The position numbers and the translations under genes were made by a program. DNA of 26,951 nt from an uncultured Oscillospiraceae bacterium (lineage in GTDB: Bacteria > Bacillota > Clostridia > Oscillospirales > Acutalibacteraceae): the NCBI GenBank assembly GCA_900544375.1, contig UQUZ01000034.1, positions 1 through 26,951 on the forward strand, in the 5' to 3' direction. The notes below the pieces were generated by a model. That model saw only the letters and a program-made list of their open reading frames with translations. It did not search any database and was not told the DNA's origin. Each line of letters begins with the position of its first letter. Position 1 is the stretch's first letter. Shown one piece after another: positions 1 to 5,062 of this stretch.

Positions 1-170
1 GCGGCTGGACGGAATTCCCGGATTTGTTCCTCCAACAAACGAATATTGGACCGTGCCGCCAAAACTTCTACCTGAACGGGAAAACCGCCGCGGGACAATC
101 CGCGTACGACATCCAGCGCCTGCGTTCCGATCGATCCAGTGGAGCCTAAAATGGATAACCGCTTATACAT
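1..170 (-). CDS. dxr: 1-deoxy-D-xylulose 5-phosphate reductoisomerase, N-terminal part (cut by window edge)
   Basis: The 56 visible N-terminal residues begin MYKRLSILGSTGSIGTQALD, the hallmark NADPH-binding Rossmann start of DXP reductoisomerase (GSTGSIG). The enzyme converts 1-deoxy-D-xylulose 5-phosphate to MEP, the first committed step of the MEP isoprenoid pathway, in the cytoplasm. The start at 170 is supported by an AAGGAGGG ribosome binding site about 8 bases upstream on the minus strand. The gene lies 141 bp downstream of cdsA; that gap shows no obvious gene. The rest of the protein is outside the window. The order pyrH-frr-uppS-cdsA-dxr is standard for Firmicutes, which supports the call. 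Confidence 0.93.
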   Translation of the reverse strand, partial: MYKRLSILGSTGSIGTQALDVVRGLSRGGFPVQVEVLAARSNIRLLEEQIREFRPA

Positions 171-311
171 TAGTATGGCCCTCCTTTCTCTGCCAGGCAG
201 AAGTTTTGTGTGATTTGGCACAGCCAAATTCTGGTCTATTTTCTGACCCTAAAGAACAAAACTTCCAAGGTTGAACATCTCTCTTTTAACTTTATGCGCC
301 TATCTCCCTCG

Positions 312-1157
312 TTAGTAGGAAAGCATTGCCGCCAATCGGACGATAAAATAGAGCACTGGCAGCACAAAAAGGCAGCTGTCAAACCGATCCATCACACCTC
401 CATGGCCGGGGATCAGCTTGCCGAAATCCTTCGCGCCATAATTGCGTTTGATGACGGAGGCGGATAAATCGCCTAGCATACTGATGATTGCCAGCGCAAT
501 CGTGATGAGAATGACAGCCCAATAAGGCAAAAGCAGCCGCTCCTTAACCGCCAAATTAAAAATCAGGAAAACCAGCAGATTAATAAGCACCGCGCCTACA
601 ACACCGCCTACGGCGCCTTCCCAGGATTTTTTGGGGCTGATCTTCGGCGTCATCTTATGCTTGCCAAACTTGCTGCCGATAAAATAGGCAAACATATCCG
701 TGACCCATGCGCTGCTGATGCCGAACAACACGAATAGCAGGCCGTCCGCCTTTGAATACGCCTGCGGGTAGACCGTATAAATATCCCGCAAAAAAATCAT
801 GCAGGAAAAGGCGAGCGGAATCCCAAGGGAAACAAACAACGCGATTGCTACATGCTCAAACCGAGTGATCTCATACTGCGCCAGCATCAGAATGAGCAGC
901 AGTATCGTATAGCCAATCGCCACCAGCGGCACAGGCAAATTGACCCCTGCGGAAATCAGCACCGGCAGCAGCGCCGAAAATGCGACGCTGATCCCCATGA
1001 TGGCTTTATTCTTCACCTGCGCCACACGCTCAATTTCAAACACGGCTACACCGGAGAGCAGCGCAAGGAAAAGGGAGAAAAACGGCGTATACGTGCACAA
1101 AAGCATCGCAATCAAAAAGACGACCACGCCCACGCCGGATAGGATTCTCGTTTTCAT
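312..1157 (-). CDS. cdsA: phosphatidate cytidylyltransferase (CDP-diglyceride synthase)
   Basis: The 281-residue integral membrane protein has about seven to eight hydrophobic segments spread over its whole length. It carries the CdsA family signature near the C-terminus: a SMLGDL segment, then a KR pair, a KDFGK segment and PGHGGVMDRFDS (roughly residues 220-262), which hold the metal- and substrate-binding acidic residues. It makes CDP-diacylglycerol from CTP and phosphatidic acid, the precursor of acidic phospholipids. It sits 101 bp downstream of uppS in the usual operon order. The start has a modest GAAAGG site upstream. Length is normal for the family and I see no defects. Confidence 0.95.
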   Translation of the reverse strand: MKTRILSGVGVVVFLIAMLLCTYTPFFSLFLALLSGVAVFEIERVAQVKNKAIMGISVAFSALLPVLISAGVNLPVPLVAIGYTILLLILMLAQYEITRFEHVAIALFVSLGIPLAFSCMIFLRDIYTVYPQAYSKADGLLFVLFGISSAWVTDMFAYFIGSKFGKHKMTPKISPKKSWEGAVGGVVGAVLINLLVFLIFNLAVKERLLLPYWAVILITIALAIISMLGDLSASVIKRNYGAKDFGKLIPGHGGVMDRFDSCLFVLPVLYFIVRLAAMLSY

Positions 1158-1258
1158 TTACAGATCACATGCCTTTCATTGATAAGGCTTCGTCTTGGAA
1201 GGGAAACACTGGTTTCCCGATAAAGTCTTAATAGAATTGCCCAAAATGCTTGAATGGC

Positions 1259-1984
1259 TCAAATACCGCCAAAACGACGGTCGCGCCGTTGGTAGCTTTC
1301 CAGCGCCTGGTCAAAATCAGCCTCAGTAAAATCCGGCCACAGCACATCGGAAAACCAAAATTCCGCATAGGCCGCCTGCCAGATCAGAAAGTTAGAAAGC
1401 CGGTATTCCCCGCTCGGGCGGATAATCAAATCCGGGTCCGGCTGCCCAGCCGTATACAGACCGCCGCCGATTTGTTCCAGCGTAATCTCCTCCGGCTTGA
1501 TTTTCCCCACCGCCGCCTGCTGCGCAAGACGCTGTACGCTTTGCAGGATTTCCTGCCGGCCGCCGTAATTGACGGCAATATTGACAATCGTTTTCGTCGC
1601 GGCGAGGCTCTCCTTCTGCGCCTGATTCATCAGGCTGATAATATCGCCCGGCAGGCCCTCCTGGCTGCCGATAAAGCGGATGCGCATGCCGCGCGCCGCA
1701 TTCTCCTTTTTCCGCTCCTCCGCCTCAAAGAGATATTCACGTAAGAGCTCCATAATAGCGGAGACCTCTTCCGGCGGGCGCGCCCAGTTTTCCGTGGAAA
1801 AAGCGTAAAAGGTAATATAACGGATGCCGATATCATTGGCATACTCACAAATCCGGCGAAACACACGAGCCCCTTCCCTGTGCCCTTGCGTGCGCTTGAG
1901 GCCGCGTTGCTTTGCCCAACGGCCGTTGCCGTCCATAATAATCCCCACATGCTGCGGGAGCCGCTCCCGATCGATAACGCTCAT
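1259..1984 (-). CDS. uppS: undecaprenyl diphosphate synthase (cis-prenyltransferase)
   Basis: I place the start at 1984, giving 241 residues beginning MSVIDRERLPQHVGIIMDGN. The frame is open further upstream to 2146, but that extension is Cys- and His-rich, overlaps an intergenic repeat and is unlike the family. Diagnostic motifs are MDGNGRWAKQRG near residue 17 (catalytic Asp18), the FSTENWARP segment and the C-terminal RPSGEYRLSNF region. The enzyme condenses eight IPP units onto farnesyl-PP to make the C55 lipid carrier for peptidoglycan and other envelope polymers. A GGAGGA sits almost against the ATG, with AAAGGCGG a little further upstream, so the true ribosome binding site spacing is uncertain. 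Confidence 0.95.
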   Translation of the reverse strand: MSVIDRERLPQHVGIIMDGNGRWAKQRGLKRTQGHREGARVFRRICEYANDIGIRYITFYAFSTENWARPPEEVSAIMELLREYLFEAEERKKENAARGMRIRFIGSQEGLPGDIISLMNQAQKESLAATKTIVNIAVNYGGRQEILQSVQRLAQQAAVGKIKPEEITLEQIGGGLYTAGQPDPDLIIRPSGEYRLSNFLIWQAAYAEFWFSDVLWPDFTEADFDQALESYQRRDRRFGGI

Positions 1985-2057
1985 TCCTCCGCCGCCTTTC
2001 CGCCCGCAAACCGCTTGCGAGCAATATTTTCCAGCGTGAAAAAAGTGATAGTAAAAT

Positions 2058-2106
2058 GCCATCCTGAGGAAAAAGCAGTCTTGCGCCGCCTTCTCCTCAG
2101 AATGAC
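2058..2106. repeat. small imperfect inverted repeat between frr and uppS
   Basis: Arms at 2058-2070 (GCCATCCTGAGGA) and 2094-2106 (TCCTCAGAATGAC) form an imperfect stem around a GC-rich centre. The motif 'GTCATTCTGAGGA' resembles dispersed intergenic palindromes seen in several gut Clostridia. Whether it is repeated elsewhere in this genome cannot be judged from one window. It fills most of the 167-bp gap between frr and the likely uppS start. Confidence 0.45.
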
Positions 2107-2151
2107 AATCACAGCAACGCCAGTGCAACAAGCAGCTGGCGTTCACCCAGA

Positions 2152-2712
2152 TCAGATTTCCATAATTTCCTTTTCTTTTGCCTGAGCAATCGAATCAATT
2201 TCCTTCGTAAATTTATCCGTGATCTTTTGCAGCTCGTTTTCGCCGTCTTTCAGATCGTCCTCCGTGATTTCAGAGCCCTTCTTCATCGCCTTCAACTTTT
2301 CAATGCAGTCGCGGCGGATAGAGCGGATTGCCACCTTCGCCTCCTCCGCAGTTTTGCCGACCGTTTTTACAAGCTCCTTGCGGTGATCCTCCGTTAGCGG
2401 CGGAAAGATCAGCCGCAGCACACGGCCATCATTTTGCGGGTTAATGCCGAGGTCAGAGGTTTGGATCGCCTTTTCAATAGCGTGCAGGGTGGAAGCATCC
2501 CACGGCTGGATGGTCAGGATTCGGGCTTCCGCCACGGAAATCGCCGCCATCTGGTTGATCGGGGTCGGCACGCCATAGTAATCCACCTGGATTTTATCGA
2601 GCACAGACGCATTGGCCCGCCCGGCGCGGATAGAATCATACTCGCCATTCAGAGCGCGAATCGTTTTATGCATGCGCTCATTTGCATTCTCATATACTTG
2701 CTTCATCTCCAT
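2152..2712 (-). CDS. frr: ribosome recycling factor
   Basis: This 186-residue protein matches RRF in length and motifs: the N-terminal helix with R-A-G-R-A-N-A-S followed by LDKIQVDYYGVPTPINQMA, the DLGINPQNDG segment and the C-terminal LKDGENELQKITDKF helix. It acts with EF-G to split post-termination ribosomes. The gene starts six bases after the pyrH stop, and its ribosome binding site (AAGGAGGA) lies inside the last pyrH codons, so the two are almost certainly cotranscribed and may be translationally coupled. A second in-frame ATG two codons later is possible but the first is better placed. Confidence 0.96.
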   Translation of the reverse strand: MEMKQVYENANERMHKTIRALNGEYDSIRAGRANASVLDKIQVDYYGVPTPINQMAAISVAEARILTIQPWDASTLHAIEKAIQTSDLGINPQNDGRVLRLIFPPLTEDHRKELVKTVGKTAEEAKVAIRSIRRDCIEKLKAMKKGSEITEDDLKDGENELQKITDKFTKEIDSIAQAKEKEIMEI

Positions 2713-2717
2713 GGGGG

Positions 2718-3428
2718 TTAGTCCTCCTTCACGATTGTACCAATATTTTTGCCTAACACGGCGTCTACAATATTATGGGGATTGTCTAAATTGAATACCA
2801 GAATGGGGATGTTGTTATCCTTGCAGAGGGAGGCTGCCGTGCTGTCCATCACATTAAGCCCCTTCTGGAGGATATCAAAATGGGAGAGCGTATCGAACTT
2901 CACCGCATCATGAAACTTGTTGGGATCGCGGTCATACACACCGTCCACATTTGTCGCCTTGAAAATGATATTTGCATCGATCTCCGCGGCGCGCAGAGCG
3001 GCCGCCGTATCTGTGGTGAAGAAGGGGTTGCCGGTGCCGCAGCCGAAGATGACGACACGGCCCTTTTCCAGATGGCGGATAGCACGGTTGCGGATATACG
3101 GCTCCGCAATCTGCTGCATCGCGATCGCCGTCTGCACCCGCACGGGCACCGCCAGCTGCTCCAATGCATCCGCAAGGGCGAGGGAGTTCATCACCGTGGC
3201 CAGCATGCCCATATGATCTGCGCGCGTACGATCCATTTCGCCGCTGGAACGGCCGCGCCAAAAATTGCCGCCGCCGACGACCAGTCCGATTTCAACGCCC
3301 ATGTCAGAGCATTCCTTCACGGCCTTACAGATGTTTTGCACCGTATCAAAATCGATACCATGGCCCTGAGGACCCGCAAGCACCTCACCGCTGAGTTTTA
3401 AAAGGATGCGCTTATATACTGGCTGCAT
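2718..3428 (-). CDS. pyrH: UMP kinase
   Basis: The 236-residue cytoplasmic amino-acid-kinase-fold enzyme phosphorylates UMP to UDP. Visible motifs are KRILLKLSGEVLAG at the N-terminus (phosphate binding), VVGGGNFWRG near residues 50-60, DRTRADHMGMLATVMN (UMP binding) and the KATNVDGVYDRDPNK segment that marks the nucleotide site. A GGAGG site lies eight bases before the ATG at 3428. It is the first gene of the minus-strand block. rpsB and tsf, which often precede pyrH, are absent; a sigma-A-like promoter and a divergent structured RNA lie there instead. Confidence 0.96.
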   Translation of the reverse strand: MQPVYKRILLKLSGEVLAGPQGHGIDFDTVQNICKAVKECSDMGVEIGLVVGGGNFWRGRSSGEMDRTRADHMGMLATVMNSLALADALEQLAVPVRVQTAIAMQQIAEPYIRNRAIRHLEKGRVVIFGCGTGNPFFTTDTAAALRAAEIDANIIFKATNVDGVYDRDPNKFHDAVKFDTLSHFDILQKGLNVMDSTAASLCKDNNIPILVFNLDNPHNIVDAVLGKNIGTIVKED

Positions 3429-3473
3429 CGTAAAACCTCCGATATTCAGTTTAGGGTGATCCTTATCACAGCT

Positions 3474-3502
3474 ATTTTACTGCATTCGGCGCGCCGTGTA
3501 AA
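3474..3502 (-). promoter_or_regulatory. sigma-A-type promoter of the pyrH operon
   Basis: On the minus strand TTTACA (3497-3502) and TAAAAT (3474-3479) are separated by exactly 17 bp, about 45 bp before the pyrH start. The spacer contains the palindrome GGCGCGCC. The position fits transcription of the pyrH-frr-uppS-cdsA-dxr operon. Confidence 0.6.
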
Positions 3503-3553
3503 GAGAAAAAGAGGAATCTCCCTGCGCGAACAGTAGCTGTATACCATTATATA

Positions 3554-3581
3554 TTGGAAAGGCCTCCGAATCTGTTAAAAT
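3554..3581 (+). promoter_or_regulatory. candidate promoter of the structured RNA
   Basis: TTGGAA (3554-3559) and TAAAAT (3576-3581) are 16 bp apart and would start transcription near 3588, just where the structured RNA begins. The -35 is weak, so this is a moderate call. Confidence 0.45.
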
Positions 3582-3587
3582 CAAAGC

Positions 3588-3790
3588 GTAAGCTAGGCAG
3601 CGGGAACCGGAAGGGCTTCCGGTCTAAAAAGCGCTTGAAGATTTGAAATGGGCCGCCGTGCTGGACGAGCTCTATCCCGCTAGAATCAGCAAAACCGCTA
3701 GACTGCCAGATCCCCCTCGGCCCGAGGCCCTTGCCAAACAGGGTTCAGTTAGGTATGATGAAGGGGAACGCTCCGCTTTTTACATAAATC
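3588..3790 (+). ncRNA. structured noncoding RNA, possibly raiA-motif RNA
   Basis: This roughly 200-nt stretch has no convincing reading frame but dense potential structure. There is a local hairpin ACCGGAA/TTCCGGT around 3607-3624 and a long-range pairing of TAAAAAGCG (about 3624-3633) with CGCTTTTTA at the 3' end (about 3773-3782). Further pairings are a CCTCG/CGAGG hairpin near 3715-3728, a CCCT/AGGG hairpin near 3729-3744, and GGCAG near 3597 with CTGCC near 3703. The element CCGCTAGA occurs twice. Length, compactness and the blocks around GGGAACC and AAAAAGCGCTTGA recall the raiA-motif RNA of Firmicutes and Actinobacteria, but this assignment is from memory. It does not look like tRNA, tmRNA, RNase P or SRP RNA. 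It could also be a long leader for the gene at 3822. Confidence 0.5.
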
Positions 3791-3821
3791 CAACATTAGT
3801 ATGGAAAGGATGGCCTGCATC

Positions 3822-4409
3822 ATGACACAGCTTGAAACCATGCAGCACGCAAAGCAATACCTCGACCAGCTCTCCAACGGCACCGATCCAATCACGCAGG
3901 AGCCACTCAAACGGGACGATCCATTGGCAACGGAGCGCCTGCAAAAATGCTTTGCCTATGTATCCGGCATTCTGGGCCAGGTCATTGCGAACGGGGGCCA
4001 AATTTTGGCCCGCCACCCTAGCAGGAAGCTCCCATTTTCCCTTTCAGAAGAGGCTCTCGCACAGGTGGCCATTTCTGAAACCCCCATTCCCATTAAAGCC
4101 TTTGCGGCAAATGTGAATGCCCGCATCGATCCGCAAGCCTCCCGTCCTCTCTCGCCGGTAGCCGTGACCAATTGGCTGGTGGAGAAAGGCTATCTTACGG
4201 AAATCACGCGCGCACAAAACAAGCGCATGCGCGTTGCATCCCCGCTCGGCCAATCAATCGGCATCATAAGCGAAGAGCGCGTTAGCCGCACGGGCGTGCC
4301 CTTTATGCTAAATCTATATCATGAAAAGGCGCAGCGCTTTTTGCTGCTACATTTGCAGGAGATCACCGCAGAACAGCACGAGCACCCAACCCCTGCGGAA
4401 ACCCTGTAA
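3822..4409 (+). CDS. hypothetical protein, possible winged-helix C-terminal part
   Basis: I choose the ATG at 3822 (195 residues), which has AAAGGATGG eight bases upstream; ATGs at 3801 and 3810 overlap that site. The N-terminal third is helical and contains YLDQLSNGTDPITQEPL followed by a segment ending VSGILGQVIANGG, a pattern I associate with uncharacterised Firmicute proteins. The centre and C-terminus (LSPVAVTNWLVEKGYLTEI, then a basic stretch and a C-terminal helix) look like a winged-helix or DNA-interacting module. It lies between the structured RNA and the SOS promoter and has its own terminator, so it is probably a separate transcription unit. Whether it belongs to the host or to the phage-derived locus is unclear. 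No function is assigned. Confidence 0.7.
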   Translation: MTQLETMQHAKQYLDQLSNGTDPITQEPLKRDDPLATERLQKCFAYVSGILGQVIANGGQILARHPSRKLPFSLSEEALAQVAISETPIPIKAFAANVNARIDPQASRPLSPVAVTNWLVEKGYLTEITRAQNKRMRVASPLGQSIGIISEERVSRTGVPFMLNLYHEKAQRFLLLHLQEITAEQHEHPTPAETL

Positions 4410-4426
4410 AAGCTGTGTGCAAAAAA

Positions 4427-4465
4427 GGGGATTGTTGCAAAATGAAATATTTTTCAACAGTCCCC
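4427..4465 (+). terminator. hairpin terminator after the gene at 3822
   Basis: GGGGATTGTTG (4427-4437) pairs with CAACAGTCCCC (4455-4465) with a single wobble, and the stem can extend with AAAA/TTTT toward the loop. A weak T-rich stretch follows and a run of A precedes the stem. The structure separates the upstream gene from the SOS promoter that begins 17 bp later. Confidence 0.6.
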
Positions 4466-4481
4466 TCGCCTTTGATTGGAG

Positions 4482-4510
4482 TTGACAGATGTTGATATCT
4501 CCAGTATAAT
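4482..4510 (+). promoter_or_regulatory. consensus sigma-A promoter of the SOS-type operon
   Basis: TTGACA (4482-4487) and TATAAT (4505-4510) are perfect consensus hexamers with an ideal 17-bp spacer. The predicted start, near 4517, falls inside the LexA-type palindrome. A promoter this strong needs a tight repressor, which fits SOS control of a potentially lethal locus. Confidence 0.93.
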
Positions 4511-4516
4511 AGAAGT

Positions 4517-4530
4517 AGAACAAATGTTCT
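4517..4530. promoter_or_regulatory. LexA (SOS) box overlapping the transcription start
   Basis: AGAACAAATGTTCT contains GAAC-N4-GTTC, the core of the Gram-positive LexA/DinR box, as a symmetric inverted repeat six bases after the -10. LexA bound here would block the start site, and DNA damage would release the three-gene operon that includes the RNA polymerase-like gene. This is assigned by motif and position only. Confidence 0.85.
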
Positions 4531-4541
4531 TATATGCTTTT

Positions 4542-4566
4542 GCCGCCTATGTTAGGCGGCCTTTTT
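4542..4566 (+). terminator. intrinsic terminator/attenuator in the leader
   Basis: GCCGCCTA (4542-4549) pairs with TAGGCGGC (4553-4560) across a tight loop and is followed by CTTTTT. It lies between the promoter and the first gene, only about 30 nt after the predicted start. Read-through must therefore be limited or regulated. I see no leader peptide or alternative anti-terminator large enough to be certain of a switch. Confidence 0.75.
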
Positions 4567-4587
4567 CATTGAAAAGGAGGGATTTTG

Positions 4588-5028
4588 ATGCAATATCTTT
4601 ATTTTGTCTCCGGGCAGGCAGGCAGCAGCGTCCATGAAACGCTCTGTTTGCTGCGGGATATTTATCGCTTACAGGCCAGCCCTTCTATTTATCATAGCGC
4701 AGATGGGAATGACGGCGCAGAGCCGAGCATCTGGCGGATTAATCCCGCCGCACTGGCCTCCATCCGTTGCTTCCCACCCCGCGGACTTGGCCCTTATAAA
4801 ATGGTCTATCTATACAAACCCGCATATGAACGGGAAAAACAGCTGCGGGAGGCCGGCATTCCCTTCCCCGTTGCCCTGCGCCACATCCTATGCGATCTTT
4901 ATGCGTTTCGCGGTTGGGAGGGGCAGGCCGACCTGATTTTGCAGGAACATTCGCCGCAGGCCGCTGCCATGCGCCTTGCCGAATATATCTTGCAAAGCGA
5001 GGGCTATGCGGAGGAAACCATTTGGTAG
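4588..5028 (+). CDS. hypothetical protein, first gene of the SOS operon (possible degenerate P-loop protein)
   Basis: This 146-residue protein has a strong AAAAGGAGGG site seven to eight bases before the ATG at 4588; a TTG one codon earlier is in frame but less likely. I do not recognise the family. The N-terminus (YLYFVSGQAGSSVHETL) resembles a Walker A strand-loop-helix that has lost the GKS/T signature. A later MVYLYKPAYEREKQLREAG segment and a C-terminal AAAMRLAEYI helix recall nucleoside-monophosphate-kinase folds such as guanylate kinase, so a degenerate kinase-like fold is a weak hypothesis. It is followed 34 bp later by the RNA polymerase-like gene and is cotranscribed with it. Confidence 0.75.
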   Translation: MQYLYFVSGQAGSSVHETLCLLRDIYRLQASPSIYHSADGNDGAEPSIWRINPAALASIRCFPPRGLGPYKMVYLYKPAYEREKQLREAGIPFPVALRHILCDLYAFRGWEGQADLILQEHSPQAAAMRLAEYILQSEGYAEETIW

Positions 5029-5062
5029 AATTGAGGCGCTGCTATCGAAAGGATGGTTTATC

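Noticed and set aside
1985..2146. Longer N-terminus for undecaprenyl diphosphate synthase
   Set aside because: The extra 54 residues are translated from an intergenic palindromic repeat and do not fit the family; the internal ATG at 1984 gives the usual length.
3588..3790. tRNA, tmRNA, SRP RNA or RNase P RNA at the structured interval, or a tRNA-type attachment site
   Set aside because: No cloverleaf, no CCA or T-loop signature, no tag-peptide frame, no GGAAG-type SRP tip and no RNase P core motif were found.
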